Made by a program: the position numbers and the translations under genes. The notes below the pieces were generated by a model, which had not been told where the DNA came from, made no database searches, and saw only the letters and a program-made list of their open reading frames with translations. Below, piece after piece: positions 42,874-54,168 of a stretch of DNA of 64,000 nt (its first letter is position 1; every line of letters begins with the position of its first letter). Source of the DNA: Streptomyces sp. NBC_01408. Lineage in GTDB: Bacteria > Actinomycetota > Actinomycetes > Streptomycetales > Streptomycetaceae. The stretch lies in contig NZ_JAPEPJ010000001.1 of NCBI RefSeq assembly GCF_026340255.1, forward strand, positions 1,116,001-1,180,000. The letters run 5' to 3'.

Positions 42874-43476
42874 TCAGTGGGGGAACTGCTCCGTCTCCAA
42901 CGCCACCGGGAACGGCTCGGGGAGCTTCAGCACCCCGCCGAAGGCCACCCGTTCGGTGTGCCGGTAGGCACCGTTCTCGGGCCCCGTGAACAGCGTGGCC
43001 GTGGGGCCGTGCTCGTCGAAGCGGTCGATCAGCAGGTAGACCGGGACCGGGGCATGGGCGTAGGCCCAGAGCTTCTTCTTCCGGTCGTCCTCGGCGTTGC
43101 CCTTGGAGGTGATCTCCACGACGAGCAGCGCCTCGGCCGCGTCGACCGGATCACTGACGTCCGCGTCGACCCCTTCGACCACTTCCCTCGGCGCGACCAC
43201 CAGGTCCGGCACGTACAGCTTGCCCAGCGGGGCGATGTGGATGCCGAGGGTCTGGTAGACACCCCGCTCGGGAAGCAGCACCCCGTATAGAGCTCGTTGC
43301 ACCCTCGCGGCGATCCCGTTGTGGTGTCGGTGGGGCGGCGGCGCCAAGGTGATCCGTCCACCGTCGATCTCGGCGCGCCAGCCCTCCGGCACGTCCAGCT
43401 CACGCCAGCTCTGCAGCAGGTACTCCCACACGCCGCCACCGGCGTTCCGGCCGGGTTCGGCCATGGCTGCGGTCAT
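42874..43476 (-). CDS. Uma2-family (DUF820) putative nuclease
   Basis: A 200-residue protein of the Uma2 family, which has a PD-(D/E)XK nuclease-like fold. The acidic triad fits GKLYVPDLVVAPRE (Asp, about residue 110) and LLVVEITSKGN (Glu and Lys, about residue 140). An N-terminal helical part precedes HRHHNGIAARVQRAL. GAGAGGGGA lies before the ATG at 43476. Many copies occur in Streptomyces genomes; the biological role is unknown. Confidence 0.88.
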   Translation of the reverse strand: MTAAMAEPGRNAGGGVWEYLLQSWRELDVPEGWRAEIDGGRITLAPPPHRHHNGIAARVQRALYGVLLPERGVYQTLGIHIAPLGKLYVPDLVVAPREVVEGVDADVSDPVDAAEALLVVEITSKGNAEDDRKKKLWAYAHAPVPVYLLIDRFDEHGPTATLFTGPENGAYRHTERVAFGGVLKLPEPFPVALETEQFPH

Positions 43477-43605
43477 CGCGAGTCCCCTCTCCCATGCCCA
43501 TGGGCGTGAGCGTAGATCGACGGTTTCGCGGCCCACGCCCGCGTCCTTCAGCGTCCCACGATCGGGGGCGGGCGCAGCTACCTCCGCGCCGAGCCCCGGC
43601 CCCCT

Positions 43606-44343
43606 TCAGCCCCGGTACACGCGCAGCTGCGAGACCTCGTAGGACATCTCCGTCTGCCCCGGGCCCGGCGCCGGGTGGTATCTCCCGGCGGACACCGACA
43701 GGTTGACGATGAGGTACGCGTGCCAGCCGCGGCCCACGCCCCTGCCGTCGCTGTACACGCGCGCGCCGTTGACCCACCAGACGACCGAGCTGCGGCCGAA
43801 CTCGCACTTCAGGTCCACCCAGGCGCCGGGCCGCACCGACGGGTCGCGGTGGTAGCGGTGCCCCTCGCGGACGTGGTTGGACAACTCCAGCAGGTCCGGG
43901 TTGTCGGGGTGGTACTCGAAGACGTCGATCTCCTGGCCGCCGTCCCGCCAGGTCCAGATCGCGGGCCAGGCACCCGTCTCCACCGGCAGCTTGACCCGCG
44001 CCTCCAGCACGTCGCCGGTGCGCGCCATGAACCCCTCCTCGCTGCCCTCGGTGGTGAGCAGCCCGGCGTCCCAGTTGCCGTCGGGGCGCCGCGTCGCCCG
44101 GAAGACGCCGCCGCGGCTGTAGTCGGGGTCGGCGGTGAGGTGGTCGAGCTTGTTGTCCCCCGGGTTGACCGGGCCGCCGTCGGGATAGGCCCAGGAGCGG
44201 CCGGCGACCCACTGGTCGGACGAGGCGAAGTCGGCGGTGAAGACGGGGGCGCGGCGGGGCCTGAACGGCGCCGGGCCCCCGCCGGCCCGCGGGGAGAGGC
44301 GGCTGGTCAGGCGCCGCAGCCATCCGAACGTTTCCGAGACCAT
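43606..44343 (-). CDS. Glycoside hydrolase family 16 protein
   Basis: A 245-residue beta-glucanase-type hydrolase. The catalytic motif ExDxxE is in GGQEIDVFEYHP near residue 140, and AWPAIWTWRDGG precedes it, as in GH16. WVDLKCEFGRSSVVWWVNG follows. No signal peptide is evident in the first 30 residues (basic and Pro-rich), so export is unclear. The substrate could be a beta-1,3/1,4-glucan or galactan. Confidence 0.85.
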   Translation of the reverse strand: MVSETFGWLRRLTSRLSPRAGGGPAPFRPRRAPVFTADFASSDQWVAGRSWAYPDGGPVNPGDNKLDHLTADPDYSRGGVFRATRRPDGNWDAGLLTTEGSEEGFMARTGDVLEARVKLPVETGAWPAIWTWRDGGQEIDVFEYHPDNPDLLELSNHVREGHRYHRDPSVRPGAWVDLKCEFGRSSVVWWVNGARVYSDGRGVGRGWHAYLIVNLSVSAGRYHPAPGPGQTEMSYEVSQLRVYRG

Positions 44344-44412
44344 GCCTGAGCTGTGCCCGGCTGGAACCGGTCCAACCCCCGGTTCTCACGCTGGGTCATC
44401 GCATGACTGCGT

Positions 44413-45030
44413 TCAGTGGGCAGAGGCGTGCGCCGCGCGCACGAAGGCGCGGATCAGCTCGGGGGACTTCACCCCGCGCTCCCGTTCGACCCCGCTGGAC
44501 ACGTCCACACCCCACGCACCGGTGGTCCGCAGGGCCTCGCCGACGTTCTCCGGGGTGAGCCCGCCCGCCAGCAGCCAGTGGCCCAGCGGCGCGGTGAACT
44601 CCGCCGAACCCCAGTTCCAGGGCTTGCCGGAGCCGGGGTCGGGGGCGTCGAGCAGCAGCAGGTCCTCGCCGTACTCCCCGCAGCGCCCGACGTGCTCGGC
44701 GGTGGCGCGCAGCAGGGTCCGGCCGGGGGCGCGCAGCTCCTCGTAGTACTCGAGCCCCTCGTCCCCGTGCAGCTGGACCCCGCGCACCCCGCTCTCCTCG
44801 GCGAAGCGCCGCACCTCCTCCACCGGCTGCCCCCGGAACACCCCGACGGTCAGCACCCCGGCCGGCACCCGCCCGGCCAGCTCCCGCGCCAGACCGGCCC
44901 CGACGGTCCGCGGGCTGCCGGGCGCGAAGACGAACCCGACGGCATCGGCCCCGGCCTCCACGGCCACGTCGACGTCATGGGCGGTCTTCAGCCCGCAGAT
45001 CTTGACGAAGGGTCCACTGCTCTCGCTCAT
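44413..45030 (-). CDS. trpF: Phosphoribosylanthranilate isomerase TrpF
   Basis: A 205-residue TIM barrel. FVKICGLKTAHDVDVAVEAGADAVGFVF is split around residues 8-36, including the catalytic Cys of KICG, and the catalytic Asp is in LLLDAPDPGSGKPWNW near 125. VDVSSGVERERGVKSPELI ends the protein. It makes CdRP in tryptophan synthesis. Many actinomycetes use bifunctional PriA for this step, so a dedicated TrpF outside a trp operon is noteworthy and might serve another pathway. Confidence 0.93.
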   Translation of the reverse strand: MSESSGPFVKICGLKTAHDVDVAVEAGADAVGFVFAPGSPRTVGAGLARELAGRVPAGVLTVGVFRGQPVEEVRRFAEESGVRGVQLHGDEGLEYYEELRAPGRTLLRATAEHVGRCGEYGEDLLLLDAPDPGSGKPWNWGSAEFTAPLGHWLLAGGLTPENVGEALRTTGAWGVDVSSGVERERGVKSPELIRAFVRAAHASAH

Positions 45031-45184
45031 CCCCCGAGTCAACCAAACCCGGCCCCCCACCGCCGCCCCGTCCCAACAACCGGGCACGCCATGCGCGACG
45101 CCGGCACACGGAAAAGCGCCCGAGGGCGCCGCACGTCAATCGGGAAGTCGCCACCAGCTGATGAGGTGATACCGGCTCGCGGAG

Positions 45185-45206
45185 CATAATATGTCGTTGA
45201 CGACAT
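45185..45206 (+). promoter_or_regulatory. Promoter and operator of the toxin-antitoxin module
   Basis: CATAAT (45185-45190) is a good -10 hexamer. It is followed by ATGTCGTTGACGACAT (45191-45206), a perfect 7-bp inverted repeat with a 2-base centre. This is a likely binding site for the Xre antitoxin or the toxin-antitoxin complex. Confidence 0.65.
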
Positions 45207-45221
45207 GCCACGCTGCGTCGC

Positions 45222-45599
45222 ATGGACGTTGTGCACGAGATTGAGCTGGAGCCTGAAGTGCGGAGCTGGCTCGAGCTGCTACCGGACAAGCAGTACCGGA
45301 AGGTGGAGGAGTACGCAGAGCTGCTGGTCACGTACGGCACCCTCACCCCTATGCCGTTCGCCCGCCCCCTCAGGGACGGCGTCTACGAACTGCGGCCCAC
45401 TCTCGACGCGGTCGCGACGCGAATCACCTACTGGTTCGCACCTGGGCGGAGGATCGTCCTGCTCACCGTCTTCCGCAAGACGCGGATGCACGAGTCGGAC
45501 CAGGTGAACCGAGCAGTGGCAGCCCGTACGGTGTGCGAAAGGGAGCACGGGCCGGCCCACACGACGTACACCCGCAGCGAGAATGGGGACGCCTCATGA
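45222..45599 (+). CDS. RelE/HigB-like toxin (Gp49 family)
   Basis: A 125-residue protein of the RelE superfamily (phage Gp49/HigB type). The pattern VRSWLELLPDKQYRKVEEYAELL, then RPLRDGVYELRP, then RITYWFAPGRRIVLLTVFRKT is typical; the basic residues near the last strand are candidate mRNA-interferase residues. It starts 16 bases after the operator, and its stop overlaps the antitoxin start. The C-terminal 25 residues are unusual and may be disordered. Confidence 0.9.
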   Translation: MDVVHEIELEPEVRSWLELLPDKQYRKVEEYAELLVTYGTLTPMPFARPLRDGVYELRPTLDAVATRITYWFAPGRRIVLLTVFRKTRMHESDQVNRAVAARTVCEREHGPAHTTYTRSENGDAS

Positions 45600-45931
45600 A
45601 CCACACCCGCTGGAAGCTGGACCGGGAGCGGAAGGCCGCGCAGGGCTACCGCGAGTCCGCCGAGGCCGAGGCCGAGCGGGCGGAGATCCGGCTGGCGATG
45701 GCCTTCGCGAAGGCCGTCCACGACCGGCGCAAGGCGCTGGGCCTCTCCCAGGCCGAGCTGGCGGCGCGGGCCGGGCTCACGCAGGCGAAGATCTCCCGGG
45801 TGGAAGGGGCGGACGCGGTGCCCACGCTGCCCCTGCTGCGCCGCCTCGCGCACGCTCTGGACGCGTCCTTGAACATCGCGCTGGGATCGGACCACGAAGA
45901 GGTCGTCTTCGTCGCGCGCCCCGCCGCCTGA
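45596..45931 (+). CDS. Xre-type antitoxin
   Basis: A 111-residue helix-turn-helix protein. The N-terminal 40 residues are a charged helix (RWKLDRERKAAQGYRESAEAEAERAEI) and probably contact the toxin. The HTH is at about 50-90 (RKALGLSQAELAARAGLTQAKISRVEG). The ATG overlaps the toxin stop (ATGA). The toxin-first order matches HigBA-type modules. It is followed by a strong terminator shared with groEL. Confidence 0.92.
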   Translation: MNHTRWKLDRERKAAQGYRESAEAEAERAEIRLAMAFAKAVHDRRKALGLSQAELAARAGLTQAKISRVEGADAVPTLPLLRRLAHALDASLNIALGSDHEEVVFVARPAA

Positions 45932-45948
45932 GACACCCGGCAAAACGC

Positions 45949-45992
45949 CCGAGGGCGGCACCCGCTCCGTCCGGAGTGGGTGCCGCCCTCGG
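45949..45992. terminator. Bidirectional terminator between the antitoxin and groEL
   Basis: Perfect 15-bp stem CCGAGGGCGGCACCC / GGGTGCCGCCCTCGG around an inner CTCC/GGAG hairpin, between convergent genes. Confidence 0.9.
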
Positions 45993-46022
45993 TTCGAGAA
46001 CAGCCGATCAGCCAGGGGCTGA

Positions 46023-48534
<2,512 letters not shown>

Positions 48535-48570
48535 AATTGCCCCCTCCGCTTCTTAGCGGAGGGGGCAATT
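48535..48570. terminator. Terminator after the CysO/MoaD-like gene
   Basis: Perfect 16-bp stem AATTGCCCCCTCCGCT / AGCGGAGGGGGCAATT with loop TCTT, 30 bases beyond the carrier gene stop on the minus strand. Confidence 0.92.
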
Positions 48571-48599
48571 TCGGTTTTCGCGTGTCACCTACGGGAAGG

Positions 48600-48875
48600 T
48601 CAGCCGCCCGCGACCGCGGGGATGATCGAGACGCCCGCACCGTCCGGAGTCACGGCTTCCAGCCCGCCCTCGAAACGCACGTCGTCGTCGTTCACGTAGA
48701 CGTTGACGAAGCGGCGCAGCTTGCCCTGGTCGTCCAGGACGCGCGCGGCGATGCCCGGGTGGCTCTTGTCCAGGGACTCGATGACCTCGGCCAGGTTCGC
48801 GCCCTCGGCGGGGACCTCGGCCTTGCCGCCGGTGTAGGTGCGCAGGATGGTGGGGATGCGGACGTTGACGCTCAT
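48600..48875 (-). CDS. MoaD/ThiS-family sulfur carrier, CysO-like
   Basis: A 91-residue ubiquitin-fold protein ending in the required GG (AVAGG). SVNVRIPTILRTYTGGKAEV opens it and GVSIIPAVAGG closes it. The C-terminal thiocarboxylate carries sulfur. Its position 38 bases after threonine synthase is conserved in actinobacteria, where the mycobacterial homologue CysO donates sulfur for cysteine made from O-phosphoserine. A role in cysteine synthesis is therefore likelier than in molybdopterin. Confidence 0.88.
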   Translation of the reverse strand: MSVNVRIPTILRTYTGGKAEVPAEGANLAEVIESLDKSHPGIAARVLDDQGKLRRFVNVYVNDDDVRFEGGLEAVTPDGAGVSIIPAVAGG

Positions 48876-48913
48876 GGCGCTACTGCCTTTCCGGTAGGGC
48901 GGAGGAGAAGTGG

Positions 48914-50203
48914 TCAGACCAGGCCGGCGGCGCGGAAGGCGTCCAGGCTCGGGCGGATGGTCGCGGTCTGGCCGCTGTCCGCGGCGACCGCCTCCAGGGT
49001 CTTGAGCCCGTCACCGGTGTTCAGGACCACCGTGGTCAGCGCCGGGTCGAGCTGCCCGTTCTCGATGAGCTTCTTCGTCACGCCGACGGTCACGCCGCCC
49101 GCGGTCTCGGCGAAGATGCCCTCGGTCTGCGCGAGGATCTTGATGGCCTCGACGACCTGCTCGTCGTTGACGTCCTCGACGTAGCCGCCGGTGCGCCGCG
49201 CGATGTCCAGGACGTACGGGCCGTCCGCCGGGTTGCCGATGGCCAGCGACTTGGCGATGGTGTTCGGCTTCTGCGGGCGGACCACGTCGTGACCCGCCTT
49301 GAAGGCGGACGACACCGGGGAGCAGCCCTCGGCCTGGGCGCCGAAGATCTTGTACGGCTTGTCCTCGACGAGACCGAGCTTGATCAGCTCCTGCAGACCC
49401 TTGTCGATCTTCGTCAGCTGCGAGCCGGACGCGATCGGGATCACGATCTGGTCGGGCAGCTGCCAGCCGAGCTGCTCGCAGATCTCGTACGCCAGGGTCT
49501 TGGATCCCTCGCCGTAGTACGGGCGCAGGTTGACGTTGACGAAGCCCCAGCCCTCGCCCAGCGGGTCGCCGATGAGCTCGGAGCAGAAGCGGTTGACGTC
49601 GTCGTAGTTGCCCTCGATGCCGACCAGGTCGCCGCCGTACACACCGGCCATGACGACCTTGCCCTGCTCCAGGTCGTGCGGGATGAACACGCAGGAGCGG
49701 AAACCGGCCCGGGCGGCGGCGGCGCCGACGGCGCCGGCCAGGTTGCCGGTGGAGGAGCAGGACAGGGTGGTGAAGCCGAAGGCGCGGGCGGCCTCGACGG
49801 CGATGGCCACGACGCGGTCCTTGAAGGAGTGCGTCGGGTTGCCGGAGTCGTCCTTGACGTAGAGCTTGCCGGTGACGCCGAGCTCCTTGGCCAGGTTGGC
49901 CGCGTCCACGAGCTTGGTGAAGCCGGGGTTCAGGCTGGGCTTGGAGGCCACGTCCGCGGGGACGGGCAGCAGCGGGGCGTAGCGCCAGATGTTGTTCGGG
50001 CCGGCCTCGATGGCGGCGCGCAGGGCCTCGGGGTCTCCGGTCGGGAGGTCGTAGGCGACTTCCAGAGGTCCGAAGCACTCGGCGCACGCGAAGATGGGGC
50101 CGAGCTCGAAGCGGGTACCGCACTCACGACAGGAAAGGCCGGTGGCGGGTCCCAGATCGACGGAAACCTGGTCGGCAGAGGTGGGAGCAGTCTGTGAAGC
50201 CAT
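48914..50203 (-). CDS. thrC: Threonine synthase
   Basis: A 429-residue PLP enzyme that turns O-phosphohomoserine into threonine. An N-terminal zinc-ribbon-like stretch (LSCRECGTRFELGPIFACAEC) is followed by the PLP lysine in GNPTHSFKDRVV near residue 115, and the phosphate loop SCSSTGNLAGAVGAA. The ATG at 50203 is preferred (MASQTAP); an ATG at 50224 would add seven residues. It shares its transcript with the carrier-protein gene. Confidence 0.95.
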   Translation of the reverse strand: MASQTAPTSADQVSVDLGPATGLSCRECGTRFELGPIFACAECFGPLEVAYDLPTGDPEALRAAIEAGPNNIWRYAPLLPVPADVASKPSLNPGFTKLVDAANLAKELGVTGKLYVKDDSGNPTHSFKDRVVAIAVEAARAFGFTTLSCSSTGNLAGAVGAAAARAGFRSCVFIPHDLEQGKVVMAGVYGGDLVGIEGNYDDVNRFCSELIGDPLGEGWGFVNVNLRPYYGEGSKTLAYEICEQLGWQLPDQIVIPIASGSQLTKIDKGLQELIKLGLVEDKPYKIFGAQAEGCSPVSSAFKAGHDVVRPQKPNTIAKSLAIGNPADGPYVLDIARRTGGYVEDVNDEQVVEAIKILAQTEGIFAETAGGVTVGVTKKLIENGQLDPALTTVVLNTGDGLKTLEAVAADSGQTATIRPSLDAFRAAGLV

Positions 50204-50516
50204 GATGGCGAGGCCCTTTCTCCTCATCTTCCCCATGGCGCACTTCGCCATGAGACGGAATTGGCACCTTCCCTAGCCGGGGACCTCGCTGATGTCGCTG
50301 ACGTACGCGATCGCGAGACCGACTGGAGGGTTGCCGGGGCTTCAACGGGCCGTGTCCCTCTGCCCCTCTGGATGAGCGGTATGGCACCGGGCCGCGCGCT
50401 CTATGGCGCGTCCGGGCGTTTGTGCGCGAGGACCCCCGACATGCGATGGTCCTTCGCGTTGTTCAAGACTGTAACCGAAGGCCCCGTGTGGTTGAGACAG
50501 CCGTCCGAACCGCGAG
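50204..50516. other. Divergent region between thrC and the GpgS-like gene
   Basis: 313 bases. A short hairpin ATGGCG / CGCCAT lies at about 50234-50251 in the thrC leader. I see no convincing promoter hexamers, riboswitch or leader peptide rich in threonine codons. Confidence 0.4.
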
Positions 50517-51518
50517 ATGGATCTCAATGGGGTCAAAATCGCCGAACGGCAGGGAGTTCTGAAAGTGCTGGAAGAGGTGGAGCGCTGGCTGGCCGACCGC
50601 TCCTGGTCCGCCGCCGACCGACCGCTCGACCAGCTGCTGGAGCGGAAACGGGCAGCGGGCACCACGGTCAGCGTGGTGCTGCCCGCGCTCGACGAGGAGG
50701 CGACCGTCGGCGCCATCGTCGAGGTCATCCGGCGCGAGCTGATCGAGGGACTCCCGGTCCCGCTGGTGGACGAGCTGGTCGTCGTCGACTCGGGCTCCAC
50801 GGACCGCACGGCGGCGGTCGCGGCGAAGGCGGGCGCCCGGGTGGTGCACCGTGACGAGATCCTGCCGCGCATACCGGCGCTGCCCGGCAAGGGCGAGGTG
50901 CTGTGGCGCTCGCTGCTGGCCACCACCGGGGACGTGGTCTGCTTCGTCGACGCCGACCTGCGGGACTTCTCCTCCGTCTTCGTCTCCGGGATCGTCGGAC
51001 CGCTGCTGACCGACCCGGACGTGCAGTTCGTCAAGGCGATGTACGACCGCCCGCTGGGCGACACCCCGGGCCAGGGCGGCCGGGTGACGGAACTGGTGGC
51101 CCGCCCGCTCCTCAACCTCCACTGGCCGCAGCTGGCCGGTTTCGTGCAGCCGCTGGGCGGCGAGTACGCCGTACGCCGCAGCCTGCTGGAGCGGCTGCCG
51201 TTCCCCGTCGGGTACGGCGTCGAGTTGGGCCTGCTGGTGGACGCCCTGCACACGGTCGGCCTGAACGCGCTGGCCCAGGTGGACGTCGGGGTACGGCTCC
51301 ACCGCCACCAGGACGGGCAGGCGCTCGGCCGGATGGCCGCGGCGATCTACCGCACCGCGCAGGTACGGCTCTCGCGCGGGCACCTCGTACGGCCGGAACT
51401 GACGCAGTTCGAGCGGGGGCCGGACGGGTTCGTGCCCCGGACGTACCCGGTGGACACCGAGGAGCGGCCGCCGATGGCGGGCATCAAGGAGTACGCGACG
51501 CGACGCAGCGTCGCCTGA
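50517..51518 (+). CDS. Glucosyl-3-phosphoglycerate synthase (GpgS-like)
   Basis: A 333-residue GT81/GT2-like glycosyltransferase. TVSVVLPALDEEATVGAIVE is the donor-site opening, VVDSGSTDRTAAVA follows, and the metal motif is in VCFVDADLRDFSS near residue 145. GpgS makes glucosyl-3-phosphoglycerate, the first step to glucosylglycerate and methylglucose lipopolysaccharides. A GTG at 50565 with AGGGAG upstream is a good alternative start. Neighbouring trehalose genes suggest a shared role in osmoprotection. Confidence 0.85.
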   Translation: MDLNGVKIAERQGVLKVLEEVERWLADRSWSAADRPLDQLLERKRAAGTTVSVVLPALDEEATVGAIVEVIRRELIEGLPVPLVDELVVVDSGSTDRTAAVAAKAGARVVHRDEILPRIPALPGKGEVLWRSLLATTGDVVCFVDADLRDFSSVFVSGIVGPLLTDPDVQFVKAMYDRPLGDTPGQGGRVTELVARPLLNLHWPQLAGFVQPLGGEYAVRRSLLERLPFPVGYGVELGLLVDALHTVGLNALAQVDVGVRLHRHQDGQALGRMAAAIYRTAQVRLSRGHLVRPELTQFERGPDGFVPRTYPVDTEERPPMAGIKEYATRRSVA

Positions 51519-51564
51519 TGATTGCGGACGTTTGAGCGAGCGCGGGCCGGGCTAGGTTGGCCGC

Positions 51565-53013
51565 ATGGCTTCTCAGGTACTCGTTGCAGCGAACCGCGGC
51601 CCGCTCTCCTACGCCCTCTCCGACCAAGGCACCCTCAGTGCCCGGCGCGGCGGGGGCGGTCTCGTCTCCGGCCTCTCCGCCGCGCTGGCACAGCAGCCGG
51701 AGGCGCTGTGGATCTGCGCGGCCCTGTCGGAGGCGGACCGGGAGGCGGTCCGCCGGGGGGTCGCCGAGCCGGGTGTCCGGATGCTGGACATCGATCCCAC
51801 CGTGTACGACGACGCGTACAACGGCATCGCGAACTCGGTGCTCTGGTTCACCCACCACCACTTGTACAACGTCCCGCGCGAGCCGGTCTTCGACGCACGG
51901 TTCCGGCAGCAGTGGCAGTCGTACGTCGCCTACAACAAGGCCTTCGCGGAAGCCCTCGCCGAGGAGGCCGCGGAGGGGGCGCGGGTCCTGGTGCAGGACT
52001 ACCACCTGGCCCTGGTCCCGGGCGCACTGCGCGAACTGCGGCCGGACCTGCGGATCGCGCACTTCACGCACACGCCGTGGGCTTCGTACGAGTTCCTGCG
52101 GATGCTCCCGGACGACATCCGCAGCCAGCTGATGTGGGGGATGCTCGGGGCGGACGTGGTGGGCTTCCACACGTGGGCGTGGGCGCACACCTTCATGGGC
52201 GGCGCGCACCTGGACGACGAACGCGGCATCGCCCAGCCGATGTCCCCGGCGGGGACGGGCGGGGAGCGGTACATCCAGAAGAGCCCCTGGAGCCCGGTGC
52301 GGCACAAGCGGACGGACGTGGCCGTGTACGCGCTGGGCGTGGACGCGGACGAGCTTCGGGCGCTCGCGCACCGGCCGGAGGTCGACGAGAAGCTGGCGCA
52401 GCTGCGGGCGGAGGTCGGGGACCGCAAGGCGATCGTCCGCGTGGACCGCACGGAACTGTCGAAGAACATCCTGCGGGGGCTGCTGGCGTACCGGGAGCTG
52501 CTGACGGTCCACCCCGAGTGGCGGGGCCGGGTCGTGCACCTGGCCTCCGCGTACCCCTCGCGGCAGGACCTGAAGGTGTACCGGGAGTACACGGAGTCGG
52601 TGCGGGAGCTGGCGGAGGAGATCAACGCGGAGTTCGGGACGGCGGACTGGCGGCCGGTGCTGGTGTCCGTGAAGGACGACTTCGCGCGCTCGCTGGCGGC
52701 GTACCGGATGGCCGACGTGGCGCTGGTGAACCCGGTGCGGGACGGGATGAACCTGGTGGCGAAGGAGATCCCGGTGGTGTCGGAGGCGGGGTGCGTGCTG
52801 GTGCTGTCCACCGGGGCGGGGGCGTACCAGGAGCTGCGCGCGGACGCGCTGACGGTGAACCCGTTCGACGTGACGGAGACGGCGGAGGCGTTGCACGCGG
52901 CGCTGTCCATGCCGGACGAGGAGCGGGCGGGCCGCACGCAGCGCCTTGCCGCTGCCGCGACCGCCCTTCCCCCGTCAGCCTGGTTCACGGCCCAGCTGGA
53001 TGCCCTGGCCTAG
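51565..53013 (+). CDS. otsA: Trehalose-6-phosphate synthase OtsA
   Basis: A 482-residue GT20 enzyme that joins UDP- or GDP-glucose and glucose-6-phosphate. The N-terminal ANRGPLSY and RRGGGGLVSGL motifs are present, with VQDYHLALVPG near 145, HTPWASYEFLRMLP near 170 and NPVRDGMNLVAKE near 390. The phosphate product is removed by OtsB, encoded downstream on the other strand. It starts 46 bases after the GpgS-like gene. Confidence 0.95.
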   Translation: MASQVLVAANRGPLSYALSDQGTLSARRGGGGLVSGLSAALAQQPEALWICAALSEADREAVRRGVAEPGVRMLDIDPTVYDDAYNGIANSVLWFTHHHLYNVPREPVFDARFRQQWQSYVAYNKAFAEALAEEAAEGARVLVQDYHLALVPGALRELRPDLRIAHFTHTPWASYEFLRMLPDDIRSQLMWGMLGADVVGFHTWAWAHTFMGGAHLDDERGIAQPMSPAGTGGERYIQKSPWSPVRHKRTDVAVYALGVDADELRALAHRPEVDEKLAQLRAEVGDRKAIVRVDRTELSKNILRGLLAYRELLTVHPEWRGRVVHLASAYPSRQDLKVYREYTESVRELAEEINAEFGTADWRPVLVSVKDDFARSLAAYRMADVALVNPVRDGMNLVAKEIPVVSEAGCVLVLSTGAGAYQELRADALTVNPFDVTETAEALHAALSMPDEERAGRTQRLAAAATALPPSAWFTAQLDALA

Positions 53014-53026
53014 CCGCGGCCCGCTC

Positions 53027-53072
53027 CTGGGGCTCCGCCCCAGACCCCGCGCCTCAAACGCCGGCGAGGCTG
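53027..53072 (-). repeat. GC-rich 3'-end palindrome, reverse orientation
   Basis: Inverted copy 14 bases after otsA. Paired with the forward copy at 53129-53176 it can form a larger stem, a smaller version of the structure at 6.9-7.4 kb. Confidence 0.85.
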
Positions 53073-53128
53073 TCTTTCAGCCCGCCGGGCACGTGCATCA
53101 GCCAAATCCAGCCCCGCCAGGGCAAATC

Positions 53129-53176
53129 CAGCCCCGCCGGCGTTTGAGGCGCGGGGGTCCGGGGGCTGGCCCCCGG
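53129..53176 (+). repeat. GC-rich 3'-end palindrome, forward orientation
   Basis: Forward copy with an extended second hairpin (GGGGGCTGGCCCCC). A truncated head precedes it at 53109. It lies between the convergent otsA and otsB genes. Confidence 0.85.
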
Positions 53177-53245
53177 CAACGGCGGCGCGGGCGCGCACGG
53201 ACGGCAGCCCTCACCCCCGCCAGGGCAACGGCGCAGCCGGACCGG

Positions 53246-54094
53246 TCAGGCCCGCAGCGCCGCGGCGAGGATGGCCAGGAAGGCCACGACCTGGGACGGC
53301 CCGTCCAGGACGAGGTCGGCTCGGGAGGCCAGCTCCGGGACCTCCGCCGAGCCACTGCACACCAGCACCCCCGGCAGCCCGTCGGTGCGGCGCTTCTCGA
53401 CGGCGGCGAAGGCGGCGAGGTCACCCAGGTCGTCCCCCGCGTAGAGCACCGCCTCCGCGCCCGTCTCCGCGAGGAACTCCGCCAGGGCGACCCCCTTGTC
53501 CGTGCCCGGCGGCCGCAGCTCCAGTACGGCCCGGCCCGGCTCGACCATCAGCCCGTGGCGGGCGGCCAGCCCGGCCAGGGGTTCCCGCAGGGCCGCGAAG
53601 GCCGCGTCGGGGTCCTCGGCCCGGCGGGTGTGGACGGCCAGAGCCCGGCCCTTCTCCTCGATCCAGGTGCCCCGCCAGGCCCCGATCGACTCCAGGAACC
53701 CCGGCAGCTCGGCCCGTACCGCCGCCACCCCGGGGTGCTCGGCGGGGGCGTGGACGGTCCCGGTGACGGCGTCCCAGCGCTCGGCCCCGTAGTGGCCGAG
53801 GACCACCAGGTGTTCGAGGCCGGGTATCCCGGCGAAGCCCCCGTAGCGGACGGCGACGCCCGCCGGCCGGCCGGTGATCACGGCCACGGAGGCCACTTCC
53901 GGGGCCAGCGCGGCGAGGGCGGGCACGGCTCCCGGGTGGGCGCGGGCCTGGTCCGGGTCGGGGACGATGTCGGCGAGGGTGCCGTCGAAGTCGAGGGCGA
54001 CCACGGACCGGCGTGGTGCGCGGAGCAGGGCTTCGAGTCCCTCGCGTCCGGCTGCGGTGACGGGCATCGGCAAGTCGTGCGGATGGCTCCCCAT
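53246..54094 (-). CDS. otsB: Trehalose-phosphatase OtsB
   Basis: A 282-residue HAD-type phosphatase. Motif I is VVALDFDGTLADIVPDP near residue 35 and motif IV is LYAGDDLGDLAAFAA near 220, with KGRALAVHTRRAED in between. It releases trehalose from trehalose-6-phosphate. It converges on otsA with the palindrome pair in between. An internal ATG at 54066 is a possible start. Confidence 0.95.
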   Translation of the reverse strand: MGSHPHDLPMPVTAAGREGLEALLRAPRRSVVALDFDGTLADIVPDPDQARAHPGAVPALAALAPEVASVAVITGRPAGVAVRYGGFAGIPGLEHLVVLGHYGAERWDAVTGTVHAPAEHPGVAAVRAELPGFLESIGAWRGTWIEEKGRALAVHTRRAEDPDAAFAALREPLAGLAARHGLMVEPGRAVLELRPPGTDKGVALAEFLAETGAEAVLYAGDDLGDLAAFAAVEKRRTDGLPGVLVCSGSAEVPELASRADLVLDGPSQVVAFLAILAAALRA

Positions 54095-54168
54095 ACGGAC
54101 GACCCTAACGGCCCAGCGGCACGACGGCTACGGCGCGGACCGGGCCCGCCGCGGCCGGCACGCGCCCT

